From contig NZ_CP109132.1 of the NCBI RefSeq assembly GCF_035918015.1, positions 5,642,001 to 5,706,000 on the forward strand: DNA of 64,000 nt, read 5' to 3'. Shown one piece after another: positions 25,969 to 34,039 of this stretch. The notes beneath the pieces are model-generated. The model saw only the letters and a program-made list of their open reading frames with translations. It was not told the origin of the DNA and made no database searches. The translations under genes and the position numbers were made by a program. The stretch is from Streptomyces sp. NBC_01754 (GTDB lineage: Bacteria > Actinomycetota > Actinomycetes > Streptomycetales > Streptomycetaceae). The first letter of the stretch is position 1. Each line of letters starts with the position of its first letter.

Positions 25969-26489
25969 GACGAGACCTCCTTGGCCAGTTCGGTCAGCAG
26001 GTAGGCATGGACCGCGCCGGCGGCCGCCACCGAGGCCAGCAGCCGGGCCAGTTCGGGCTCCGCGTCCAGCAGGGTCCTCGCGCGGTCGTCGGCCACCCGC
26101 CGCTCCTCGGCCGCCAGCGACTTCAGGGCGGCCCGGGCGTCCCCGGGGGCCGGGGAGGCGGTGGGCGGGGCCGGGGCCGGTACGGCCTTGGCGAAGGCCC
26201 GTGCGTGCTCCTCCACGGCGGCCCGCAGCGGTGCGAGCCCGGCCTCCGCCGCCGGATGGGCGGCCGCGACCTCGGCGTACCGGGTGAGCAGGGCATGGCT
26301 GGTCCGTGCGGCCGCCGTCCGCTGGGCCGTCGTCCGGGCCCGCGCCGAGGCTGTGCGGGCGTCGGCGGAGGTGGTCCCCCCGGAGGGTTCGGAGTCCGCA
26401 CCGCCTCCGCAGCCCGTCAGCACCGCGCCCAGGGCGACCGCCCCCGAAGCGGTGAGCACGCCCCTGCGCGTCGTCCCCGTGCGCCGCAC
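25965..26489 (-). CDS. Lipoprotein with twin-arginine-like signal, helical
   Basis: The 174-aa protein begins MRRTGTTRRGVLTASGAVALGAVLTGCGGG: a basic region with RRGVL, a hydrophobic core and a lipobox LTGC, so it is an exported lipoprotein, possibly via Tat. The mature part is helical with His/Glu-rich helices (AVEEHARAF, AAEERRVADDRARTL) resembling its partner's ferritin-like helices. GTG start at 26487-26489 behind AAGGAG. It is the first gene of a minus-strand unit with the DUF4439 protein and the APH-like protein. Function is unknown. Confidence 0.75.
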   Translation of the reverse strand: MRRTGTTRRGVLTASGAVALGAVLTGCGGGADSEPSGGTTSADARTASARARTTAQRTAAARTSHALLTRYAEVAAAHPAAEAGLAPLRAAVEEHARAFAKAVPAPAPPTASPAPGDARAALKSLAAEERRVADDRARTLLDAEPELARLLASVAAAGAVHAYLLTELAKEVSS

Positions 26490-26660
26490 TTGTCTCCTTA
26501 GGCCCGGTTTTTGGCGGAATCTGACCTGAAATGATCACCGCAGGTGAGCGTACCCGCGGCCGGGCGGGAGGCGGACGGCAACACCCCTGCGGACCGGATA
26601 CCCTTTGACCTGACACACGAGGATCCCCACAACAGCACACGCGGCCGAGGAGTCACCCGG

Positions 26661-27158
26661 ATGAGCACCACCCAGAGCGAGAGGCTGCGCGCACTGATCG
26701 AACCGCTCGTCAGCGCCGAGGAGCTGGACCTCGAGGAGATCGAGGTGTCCCGGGCAGGCCGCCGCCGGGTGCTGCGGGTCGTCGTCGACTCCGAGGACGG
26801 AGTCGAGCTCGACACGTGCGCCGGGCTGAGCCGCACGATCTCCGGGACCCTCGACGCGAGCGACGTGATGGGCGAGGGCGAGTACGTCCTCGAAGTGAGC
26901 TCTCCGGGCGCGGACCGCCCGTTGACCGAGTACCGCCACTACGTACGCGCCACCGGGCGGCTGGCCAAGCTGACCCTGGCCGAGGGCGGCGAACTGGTGG
27001 CCCGCATCCTCGGTGTCGACGACGAGGGGCTGGATCTCGAGGTTCCGGGCGTCAAGGGCCGCAAGGCCACCGTGCGCCGGGTCGCCTTCCGCGAGATCGC
27101 CAAGGCGCGCGTGGAGATCGAATTCAACCGCAAGGACAAGAAGGAAGAGGAGGCGTAG
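26661..27158 (+). CDS. rimP: Ribosome maturation factor RimP
   Basis: The 165-aa cytoplasmic protein assists 30S subunit maturation. Typical features are [57 protein letters not shown], and [29 protein letters not shown], with a basic/acidic tail ([11 protein letters not shown]). I chose ATG at 26661 (GAGGAG at 26647-26652), not the longer open frame from 26544, because MSTTQSERL fits family starts. It opens the conserved rimP-nusA-ylxR-infB cluster and ends 2 bp before nusA. Confidence 0.95.
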   Translation: MSTTQSERLRALIEPLVSAEELDLEEIEVSRAGRRRVLRVVVDSEDGVELDTCAGLSRTISGTLDASDVMGEGEYVLEVSSPGADRPLTEYRHYVRATGRLAKLTLAEGGELVARILGVDDEGLDLEVPGVKGRKATVRRVAFREIAKARVEIEFNRKDKKEEEA

Positions 27159-27160
27159 CC

Positions 27161-28192
27161 GTGGACATCGATGTGAAGCTTCTGAAGGGCTTGGCGCAGG
27201 ACAAGGAGATCCCCTTCGACGTGCTCGTCGGCGCGATCGAGTCGGCCCTCCTCATCGCGTACCACCGCACCGACGGCAGCCACCGTCGTGCGCGCGTCGA
27301 GCTGGACACCAACGGCCACGTCACGGTGTGGGCGAAGGAGGACCCGGCCGACCTCGAAGAGGGCCAGGAGCCCAAGGAGTTCGACGACACCCCGTCCGGC
27401 TTCGGCCGTATCGCCGCGAGCACCGCCAAGCAGGTCATCCTGCAGCGGCTGCGCGACGCCGAGGACGACCGGACGTTCGGCGAGTACGCCGGCCACGAGG
27501 GCGACGTCGTCACCGGTCTCGTCCAGCAGGGCAAGGACCCGAAGAACGTCCTGGTCGACATCGGCAAGCTGGAGGCGATCCTGCCCGTCCAGGAGCAGGT
27601 GCCGGGTGAGGAGTACCCCCACGGCCTTCGGCTGCGTACCTACGTCGTCCGCGTGGCCAAGGGGGTGCGCGGCCCGTCCGTGACCCTCTCGCGGACCCAC
27701 CCGAACCTCGTGAAGAAGCTCTTCGCGCTGGAGGTCCCGGAGATCGCGGACGGATCTGTCGTCATCGAGGCCATCGCCCGCGAGGCCGGCCACCGCACCA
27801 AGATCGCCGTGCGCTCGACCCGCGCGGGTCTCAATCCCAAGGGCGCCTGCATCGGTCCCATGGGCAGCCGGGTGCGCAACGTCATGGCCGAGCTGCACGG
27901 CGAGAAGATCGACATCGTGGACTGGTCCGACGACCCGGCGGAGATGGTCGCCAACGCGCTGTCACCCGCGCGAGTGAGCGAGGTCGAGGTCGTGGACCTC
28001 GGCGCCCGCTCCGCCCGGGTCACCGTCCCCGACTACCAGCTGTCGCTGGCGATCGGCAAGGAAGGGCAGAACGCCCGTCTCGCGGCGCGGCTCACCGGCT
28101 GGCGCATCGACATCCGCCCGGACACGGAGACCGACGAGGAGCGGGCGACCGCCGACCGCGAGCGCGCCGAGCGTGTCCGGGAGCGGTCCTGA
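27161..28192 (+). CDS. nusA: Transcription termination/antitermination factor NusA
   Basis: The 343-aa RNA-polymerase-binding factor controls pausing, termination and antitermination. It shows the N-terminal polymerase-binding domain (about 1-130), an S1 domain (about 135-200; [28 protein letters not shown]), KH1 (about 205-265; [25 protein letters not shown]) and KH2 (about 275-335; [21 protein letters not shown]). The C-terminal acidic repeats of the E. coli protein are absent, as usual in actinobacteria. Start: GTG at 27161, two bases after the rimP stop, with AGGAGG upstream within rimP. Confidence 0.97.
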   Translation: MDIDVKLLKGLAQDKEIPFDVLVGAIESALLIAYHRTDGSHRRARVELDTNGHVTVWAKEDPADLEEGQEPKEFDDTPSGFGRIAASTAKQVILQRLRDAEDDRTFGEYAGHEGDVVTGLVQQGKDPKNVLVDIGKLEAILPVQEQVPGEEYPHGLRLRTYVVRVAKGVRGPSVTLSRTHPNLVKKLFALEVPEIADGSVVIEAIAREAGHRTKIAVRSTRAGLNPKGACIGPMGSRVRNVMAELHGEKIDIVDWSDDPAEMVANALSPARVSEVEVVDLGARSARVTVPDYQLSLAIGKEGQNARLAARLTGWRIDIRPDTETDEERATADRERAERVRERS

Positions 28193-28202
28193 CCGGTCGG
28201 GG

Positions 28203-28223
28203 GCGGCGGTCCCGGACCGCCGC
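28203..28223 (+). terminator. Hairpin after nusA (partial terminator or attenuator)
   Basis: A 9-bp stem GCGGCGGTC/GACCGCCGC with a 3-base loop begins 11 bp after the nusA stop. It sits inside the translation-factor operon, so it may set the level of downstream transcription rather than end it fully. Confidence 0.45.
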
Positions 28224-28323
28224 GAAGGAATAGACCGAGGCGACCTGTCGCTGATATTCACGACGACATCCGTTCGATTCTTGCCCCAAAGGGGGGAGGT
28301 CGGTACGGGGAGGTAGACTTAAC

Positions 28324-28602
28324 GTGTCTGGCCGGACGCACCCCCGCGCTTGCCCTGAGCGAACCTGTGTGGGATGCCGGGAGCGGGCGGCCAAGAGCGA
28401 GCTGCTGCGCATCGTGGTGGACGAGGGAGAGGTCGTCCCTGATCCACGCGGTACGCTGCCCGGCCGGGGTGCGTATGTGCACCCCGCCTCTGTCTGTCTC
28501 GACCTGGCGGTCCGCCGCCGGGCATTCCCCCGGGCCTTCAAGGCCAAGGGGCCGTTCGACTCCGCGGTACTCCAGCGGTTCGTCGAGCGGGTGACACCGT
28601 AA
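28324..28602 (+). CDS. ylxR: YlxR-family RNA-binding protein (DUF448)
   Basis: The 92-aa protein has the family signature CVGCRERAAKSELLRIV and the GRGAYVHP loop, with a basic surface (RRRAFPRAFKAKG). YlxR proteins are nucleoid/RNA-binding regulators encoded between nusA and infB in most bacteria, and this position is kept here. Start: GTG at 28324; GGGGAGG at 28306-28312 is a distant ribosome-binding site (11 bases). A TAGACT -10-like hexamer lies at 28314-28319, so a leaderless transcript is also conceivable. Confidence 0.9.
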   Translation: MSGRTHPRACPERTCVGCRERAAKSELLRIVVDEGEVVPDPRGTLPGRGAYVHPASVCLDLAVRRRAFPRAFKAKGPFDSAVLQRFVERVTP

Positions 28603-28613
28603 GAAAGTGAACG

Positions 28614-28737
28614 GCACGGGTCCCCGTGCGGTCAGGTACCTCGCGAGTTGGAAGTAGGTCGAGATTGCGATGAGCACTCGATGAGTACGCGATGAGTACG
28701 CCCATGAAGTAGCGACGGTCCGGCGGTAACCCGGACC
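28614..28737 (+). promoter_or_regulatory. infB leader: two hairpins and three overlapping mini-ORFs
   Basis: The leader contains GCACGGG/CCCGTGC (28614-28629), then an 11-bp near-perfect tandem repeat (28668-28700) that creates three ATG reading frames linked by ATGA overlaps: MSTR (28670-28684), MSTR (28681-28695) and MSTPMK (28692-28712). A 7-bp hairpin GGTCCGG/CCGGACC (28717-28737) follows just before the AAAAGGAG of infB. This could be a translation-sensing leader; there is no Shine-Dalgarno directly before the first mini-ORF. Confidence 0.4.
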
Positions 28738-28750
28738 TAAAAGGAGCGAA

Positions 28751-31700
28751 GTGGCTAAGGTCCGGGTATACGAACTCGCCAAGGAGTTCGGGGTGGAGAG
28801 CAAGGTCGTCATGGCCAAGCTCCAAGAACTCGGTGAATTCGTCCGTTCGGCGTCCTCGACGATCGAGGCGCCGGTTGTACGTAAGTTGACCGACGCGCTG
28901 CAGGGTCCCGGCGGCAACGCCGGCAAGTCCGCAGCGAAGCCTGGCGCGCCTCGTAAGGCCGCCCCTGCCAAGCCCGCGGCGCCCTCACCGGCCGCCGCGG
29001 CACGTCCCGCTGCCCCGAAGCCCGGCGCCCCGGCCCCCAAGCCGGCCGCCCAGGGCCCGGCGAGCAGCACCCCCGCGGCACCGGCCGCGGGTCCCCGTCC
29101 GGGCCCGAAGCCCGCGCCCAAGCCGGCCCCGGTCACCCCGGTGCCCGCCGCCGAGTTCTCGGCGCCGGCTCCCGCACCGGAGCGCCAGGAGCGTCCTGCC
29201 CCGCAGCAGGCCCCGCGTCCCACCGGCGCCACCCCCGGCCCCCGTCCCGCCCGTCCGGCCCCGGCCGGCGGACAGCGCGACGGTGGTCAGCGTGACGGCG
29301 GCCAGCGTGACGGCGGCCGTGGCGGCGAGCGCGGCGGTGACCGTCCGGCCCGTCCCGCGGGCCAGGGCGCACCCCGTCCCGGCGCACGTCCGGCGGGTCC
29401 CCGTCCGGGCAACAACCCGTTCACCTCCGGCGGTTCCACCGGAATGGCGCGCCCCCAGGCGCCCCGTCCCGGCGGTGCCCCGCGCCCCGGCGGCGGTCAG
29501 GAGCGCCCCGGCGCCCCGCGTCCGCAGGGCGGTCCCGGCGGTGCTCCCCGGCCCCAGGGCCAGGGCGCCGCGCGTCCGACCCCGGGCGGCATGCCCCGTC
29601 CGCAGGCTCCCCGTCCGGGCGCCGGCCCGGCCGGTAACCGCCCGAACCCGGGCATGATGCCGCAGCGTCCCGCCGCGGGTCCGCGTCCCGGTGCCGGCCC
29701 CGGCGGTGGCCGTGGTCCCGGTGCCGGTGGTCGTCCCGGCGGTGCCGGTGGCGGTCGTCCCGGTGGCGGCGGCTTCGCCGGCCGTCCGGGCGGCGGTGGC
29801 GGTGGCGGCTTCGCCGGCCGTCCCGGTGGTCCCGGTGGCGGTGGCGGTGCGGGTCGTCCCGGTGGTGGCGGCGGCTTCGGCGGTCGTCCCGGCTTCGGTG
29901 GACGTCCCGGCGGTCCGGGTGCCCGTGGTGGCACACAGGGCGCGTTCGGCCGTCCCGGCGGTCCCGCGCGTCGTGGCCGCAAGTCGAAGCGGCAGAGGCG
30001 CCAGGAGTACGAGGCCATGCAGGCCCCGTCGGTGGGCGGCGTCATGCTGCCCCGCGGCAACGGGCAGCCCGTGCGGCTGTCGCGCGGTGCCTCGCTGACC
30101 GACTTCGCGGAGAAGATCAACGCCAACCCGGCGTCGCTCGTCGCCGTGATGATGAACCTCGGTGAGATGGTCACGGCGACGCAGTCCGTCTCCGACGACA
30201 CGCTGCGCCTCCTCGCGGACGAGATGAACTACGTCCTGGAGATCGTCAGCCCCGAGGAGGAGGACCGCGAGCTGCTGGAGTCCTTCGACATCGAGTTCGG
30301 CGAGGACGAGGGCGGCGAAGACGCCCTTGCCCCGCGTCCGCCGGTCGTGACCGTCATGGGCCACGTCGACCACGGCAAGACGCGCCTGCTGGACGCGATC
30401 CGCAAGACGAACGTCGCTTCCGGCGAGGCCGGCGGCATCACCCAGCACATCGGTGCCTACCAGGTCTCCTCCGAGGTCAACGGCGAGGACCGGAAGATCA
30501 CCTTCATCGACACCCCGGGTCACGAGGCGTTCACCGCCATGCGTGCCCGTGGTGCGAAGTCCACCGACATCGCGATCCTCGTGGTGGCGGCGAACGACGG
30601 TGTGATGCCCCAGACGATCGAGGCGCTGAACCACGCCAAGGCGGCCGAGGTGCCGATCGTGGTCGCGGTCAACAAGATCGACGTCGAGGGTGCCGACCCG
30701 ACCAAGGTGCGCGGTCAGCTCACCGAGTTCGGGCTGGTGGCCGAGGAGTACGGCGGCGACACGATGTTCGTGGACATCTCCGCCAAGCAGGGCCTCAACA
30801 TCGAGGCGCTGCTGGAGGCCGTCGTCCTCACCGCCGACGCCTCGCTCGACCTGCGGGCCAACCCCGACCAGGACGCGCAGGGCATCGCGATCGAGTCCCA
30901 CCTCGACCGCGGCCGCGGTGCGGTCTCGACCGTCCTGGTCCAGCGAGGCACGCTGCGCATCGGTGACACGATGGTCGTCGGCGACGCGTACGGACGTGTC
31001 CGCGCGATGCTCGACGACAACGGCAACAACGTCGAGGAAGCGGGTCCGTCGACCCCCGTCCTGGTCCTGGGTCTCACCAACGTCCCGGGCGCGGGCGACA
31101 ACTTCCTGGTCGTCGACGAGGACCGTACGGCCCGTCAGATCGCCGAGAAGCGTGCCGCCCGCGAGCGCAACGCCAACTTCGCCCGCAAGGGTGTCCGGTT
31201 CTCCCTGGAGAACCTGGACGAGGCGCTCAAGGCCGGTCTGGTCCAGGAACTCAACCTCATCATCAAGGGCGACGCGTCCGGTTCGGTGGAGGCTCTCGAG
31301 TCCTCGCTGCTCCAGCTCGACGTCGGTGAAGAGGTCGACATCCGGGTCCTGCACCGCGGTGTGGGTGCGGTCACCGAGTCGGACATCGACCTGGCGACCG
31401 GCTCCGACGCCATCGTGATCGGCTTCAACGTGCGGGCCGCCGGGCGCGCGCAGCAGATGGCCGAGCGCGAGGGTGTGGACGTCCGGTACTACTCGGTCAT
31501 CTACCAGGCGATCGAGGAGATCGAGGCGGCCCTCAAGGGCATGCTCAAGCCGGAGTACGAAGAGGTCGAGCTCGGCACGGCGGAGATCCGCGAGATCTTC
31601 CGCTCGTCCAAGCTGGGCAACATCGCCGGTGTGCTGGTCCGCTCCGGCGAGGTCAAGCGCAACACCAAGGCGCGCCTGCTGCGCGATGGCAAGGTCATCG

Positions 31701-31858
31701 CGGAGAACCTCAACATCTCCGGACTGCGCCGCTTCAAGGACGACGTCACCGAGATCCGCGAAGGCTTCGAGGGCGGTATCAACCTCGGGAACTTCAACGA
31801 CATCAAGATCGACGACGTCATCGCGACGTACGAGATGCGCGAGAAGCCGCGAGGCTGA
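28751..31858 (+). CDS. infB: Translation initiation factor IF-2, long actinobacterial form
   Basis: The 1035-aa GTPase brings fMet-tRNA to the 30S subunit. An N-terminal winged helix ([19 protein letters not shown]) is followed by about 370 residues of low-complexity Pro/Ala/Gly sequence with QRDGG tandem repeats and RPGG-type repeats, then the conserved core: G1 GHVDHGKT at residues 537-544, DTPGHEAF, and NKID. The C-terminal domains are complete to EKPRG. Start: GTG at 28751 behind AAAAGGAG. The long disordered N-terminus is usual in Streptomyces. Hairpins follow the gene before ylxP. Confidence 0.98.
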   Translation: MAKVRVYELAKEFGVESKVVMAKLQELGEFVRSASSTIEAPVVRKLTDALQGPGGNAGKSAAKPGAPRKAAPAKPAAPSPAAAARPAAPKPGAPAPKPAAQGPASSTPAAPAAGPRPGPKPAPKPAPVTPVPAAEFSAPAPAPERQERPAPQQAPRPTGATPGPRPARPAPAGGQRDGGQRDGGQRDGGRGGERGGDRPARPAGQGAPRPGARPAGPRPGNNPFTSGGSTGMARPQAPRPGGAPRPGGGQERPGAPRPQGGPGGAPRPQGQGAARPTPGGMPRPQAPRPGAGPAGNRPNPGMMPQRPAAGPRPGAGPGGGRGPGAGGRPGGAGGGRPGGGGFAGRPGGGGGGGFAGRPGGPGGGGGAGRPGGGGGFGGRPGFGGRPGGPGARGGTQGAFGRPGGPARRGRKSKRQRRQEYEAMQAPSVGGVMLPRGNGQPVRLSRGASLTDFAEKINANPASLVAVMMNLGEMVTATQSVSDDTLRLLADEMNYVLEIVSPEEEDRELLESFDIEFGEDEGGEDALAPRPPVVTVMGHVDHGKTRLLDAIRKTNVASGEAGGITQHIGAYQVSSEVNGEDRKITFIDTPGHEAFTAMRARGAKSTDIAILVVAANDGVMPQTIEALNHAKAAEVPIVVAVNKIDVEGADPTKVRGQLTEFGLVAEEYGGDTMFVDISAKQGLNIEALLEAVVLTADASLDLRANPDQDAQGIAIESHLDRGRGAVSTVLVQRGTLRIGDTMVVGDAYGRVRAMLDDNGNNVEEAGPSTPVLVLGLTNVPGAGDNFLVVDEDRTARQIAEKRAARERNANFARKGVRFSLENLDEALKAGLVQELNLIIKGDASGSVEALESSLLQLDVGEEVDIRVLHRGVGAVTESDIDLATGSDAIVIGFNVRAAGRAQQMAEREGVDVRYYSVIYQAIEEIEAALKGMLKPEYEEVELGTAEIREIFRSSKLGNIAGVLVRSGEVKRNTKARLLRDGKVIAENLNISGLRRFKDDVTEIREGFEGGINLGNFNDIKIDDVIATYEMREKPRG

Positions 31859-31871
31859 TCCACGGGGACGT

Positions 31872-31950
31872 CCGGGGGGGTGACCCCCGGATCCTCCTCC
31901 GCGGCCGGGGCCGGTCGACGGGTGGTATTCCCGTCGATCGGCCCCGGCCG
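31872..31950 (+). terminator. Two hairpins between infB and ylxP
   Basis: A 7-bp stem CCGGGGG/CCCCCGG (31872-31890) is followed by a 21-bp stem with one G-T pair (31902-31922 with 31930-31950; 7-base loop). Together they should end most infB transcription, so ylxP-rbfA-truB may have their own promoter between 31950 and 32060. Confidence 0.75.
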
Positions 31951-32060
31951 TTCCGTGTACGGTTCGGGGTGTCCCCGCCACGTGGGTGGCGGGGCGCGGC
32001 TGTGCCGGCCCGGGTGACCCCGGGCCCTCGACCCCGAACCGGCGGGACATCCGGACACAC

Positions 32061-32357
32061 ATGTATGTGGGGACACTGTCCTTCGACCTCCTGCTCGGCG
32101 ACGTACGGTCGCTGAAGGAGAAGCGTTCCGTCGTCCGGCCGATCGTGGCCGAGATCCGTCGCACGTTCGCGGTGAGCGTCGCGGAGACGGGCGACCAGGA
32201 CCTCTACCGCAGGGCCGAGATCGGCCTTGCCGTGGTCTCCGGGGACACCGGACACCTCACAGACGTACTCGACCGGTGCGAGCGCATGATCGCGGACCGG
32301 CCGGAAGTGGAGCTGCTGTCCGTACGACGGCGGCTGCACAGCGACGAAGACGATTGA
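32061..32357 (+). CDS. ylxP: YlxP-family small protein (DUF503)
   Basis: The 98-aa protein reads MYVGTLSFDLLLGDVRSLKEKRSVVRPIVAEIRR, the standard start of the DUF503/YlxP family, whose members lie between infB and rbfA in many Gram-positive bacteria and have a proposed role in ribosome assembly. Start: ATG at 32061; the longer open frame from 31986 lies inside the hairpin region. rbfA begins 25 bp downstream. Confidence 0.93.
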   Translation: MYVGTLSFDLLLGDVRSLKEKRSVVRPIVAEIRRTFAVSVAETGDQDLYRRAEIGLAVVSGDTGHLTDVLDRCERMIADRPEVELLSVRRRLHSDEDD

Positions 32358-32382
32358 GCACGTTCAGATAGGAGACGGACCA

Positions 32383-32844
32383 GTGGCCGACAACGCGCGG
32401 GCAAAAAAGCTGGCGGACCTCATCCAGGTGGTGGTCGCCGAGAAACTGCAGCGCGGTATCAAGGACCCGCGTCTGGGCACGCATGTGACCATCACGGACA
32501 CCCGGGTCACCGGCGACCTGCGGGAGGCCACGGTCTTCTACACGGTCTACGGCGACGACGAGGACCGGGCGAGCGCGGCGGCGGGCCTGGAGAGCGCCAA
32601 GGGCATCCTGCGCTCGGCGGTCGGCGCGGCGGCGGGGACGAAGTTCACCCCGACCCTGGCCTTCGTGGCGGACGCACTGCCGGACAACGCCAGGGCGATC
32701 GAGGACCTGCTCGACCGGGCACGCGCCTCCGACGCGAAGGTCCGCGAGGCCTCGTCCGGTGCCACGTACGCCGGTGAGGCGGACCCGTACCGCAAGCCTG
32801 AGGACGAGTCCGGCGAGAACGACGAGGACTCACCTTCCGCATGA
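32383..32844 (+). CDS. rbfA: 30S ribosome-binding factor RbfA
   Basis: The 153-aa KH-like protein helps late maturation of the 30S subunit. Family signs are ARAKKLADLIQVVVAEKLQRGIKDPRLGTHVTITDTRVTGDLREATVFYTVYG and LRSAVGAAAGTKFTPTLAFVAD. The C-terminal 35 residues are an acidic tail. Start: GTG at 32383 behind ATAGGAG. Its TGA overlaps the truB ATG (ATGA), so the two are translationally coupled. Confidence 0.96.
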   Translation: MADNARAKKLADLIQVVVAEKLQRGIKDPRLGTHVTITDTRVTGDLREATVFYTVYGDDEDRASAAAGLESAKGILRSAVGAAAGTKFTPTLAFVADALPDNARAIEDLLDRARASDAKVREASSGATYAGEADPYRKPEDESGENDEDSPSA

Positions 32845-33743
32845 CGCAGCAACAGGACAGGACGCCGGACGGCCTTGTCGTCGTCGACAAGCCGGCCGGT
32901 TTCACCTCGCACGACGTCGTGGCCAAGATGCGCGGCATCGCCCGTACCCGGCGGGTCGGCCACGCCGGCACGCTGGACCCCATGGCGACCGGGGTCCTCG
33001 TGCTCGGGGTCGAGAGGGCGACCAAGCTGCTCGGCCACCTCGCCCTGACCGAGAAGGAGTACCTCGGCACGATCCGGCTCGGCCAGGACACCGTGACCGA
33101 CGACGCGGAGGGCGAGATCATCTCGTCCACCGACGCCTCGGCGGTGACGCGTGAGGCCGTGGACGCGGGCGTCGCCGCACTGACCGGGGCGATCATGCAG
33201 GTGCCGTCCAAGGTCAGCGCCATCAAGATCGACGGCAAGCGGTCGTACGCCCGGGTGCGCGGCGGCGAGGAGTTCGAGATCCCGGCCCGCCCGGTGACGG
33301 TCTCCTCCTTCCGGGTCTACGACGTCCGTGAGGCGGTCGCCGAGGACGGCACCCCGGTCCTCGACCTGGTCGTCTCGGTCGTCTGCTCCTCGGGTACGTA
33401 CATCCGTGCCCTGGCCCGCGACCTGGGCGCCGGGCTCGGGGTCGGCGGGCATCTGACGGCGCTGCGGCGCACCCGGGTCGGGCCGTACGGGATCGACGCG
33501 GCACGGACCCTCGAGCAGCACCAGGAGGAGCTGACCGTCATGCCGGTGGCCGAGGCCGCCGCGTCGGCGTTCCCCCGCTGGGACGTGGACGAGAAGCGGG
33601 CCAGGCTGCTGCTGAACGGTGTCCGGGTGGACATGCCGGCCCATCCGCCGGGACCGGTCGGTGTCTTCGGGCCCGACGGGGCGTTCCTGGTGCTCGTCGA
33701 GGAGCAGAAGGGGAAGGCCAAGAGCCTCGCGGTCTTCGCCTGA
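32841..33743 (+). CDS. truB: tRNA pseudouridine-55 synthase
   Basis: The 300-aa enzyme makes pseudouridine 55 in the T-loop of tRNAs. The catalytic aspartate is D46 in GHAGTLDPMATGVLVLGV. Further TruB motifs are the KPAGFTSHDVV start, KEYLGTIRLGQDTVTDDAEG, and SSGTYIRALARDLG. A C-terminal PUA-like extension ends near LAVFA. The start overlaps rbfA. A terminator follows at 33858. Confidence 0.97.
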   Translation: MTQQQDRTPDGLVVVDKPAGFTSHDVVAKMRGIARTRRVGHAGTLDPMATGVLVLGVERATKLLGHLALTEKEYLGTIRLGQDTVTDDAEGEIISSTDASAVTREAVDAGVAALTGAIMQVPSKVSAIKIDGKRSYARVRGGEEFEIPARPVTVSSFRVYDVREAVAEDGTPVLDLVVSVVCSSGTYIRALARDLGAGLGVGGHLTALRRTRVGPYGIDAARTLEQHQEELTVMPVAEAAASAFPRWDVDEKRARLLLNGVRVDMPAHPPGPVGVFGPDGAFLVLVEEQKGKAKSLAVFA

Positions 33744-33857
33744 GGCGGACGCGGGGGCGCGGGGGTACGGGCACGCGGCGCCGGGGCGAGGGCATCCGCG
33801 GCGAGGAGCGTCAGGGGCCCGTGTGCGTTCCCTTCGCGGACCCCGGTGTGTCTCCGT

Positions 33858-33893
33858 CGTGGAGCGGGCAGTCCCCCCGACGCCCGCTCCACG
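33858..33893 (+). terminator. Terminator after truB
   Basis: A perfect 12-bp stem (CGTGGAGCGGGC with GCCCGCTCCACG) and a 12-base loop lies 115 bp after truB within a 296-bp intergenic region. The rest of that region has no convincing ORF; a promoter for the large gene at 34040 is expected in it but I could not define one. Confidence 0.7.
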
Positions 33894-34039
33894 CTTCCCC
33901 TCCCCGGGGCATTCCTGTCCAGGAAGACCCGGTTGTTCACCCCAACGGGCGGGCGCTCGGAGTGATCGAGGGGGTGCGCGGGGGGCGCTTTTCCCCGTGT
34001 ACGCCTGATGTCGATCATCCGAGTCCTACCGTCGGACCC

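Noticed and set aside
28281-28319. TTGCCC and TAGACT as a promoter for ylxR
   Set aside because: The spacer would be 27 bases, too long for the main sigma factor.
29221-29940. Repeat-rich stretch that might look like a CRISPR or minisatellite
   Set aside because: It codes the low-complexity N-terminal part of IF-2; the repeats are in frame and lack spacer structure.
28985-32164. Minus-strand open frame of 1059 codons across infB
   Set aside because: It is the complement of infB with Ala/Thr/Gly-rich translation and no family motif; in DNA with such GC-rich third positions the antisense frames stay open.
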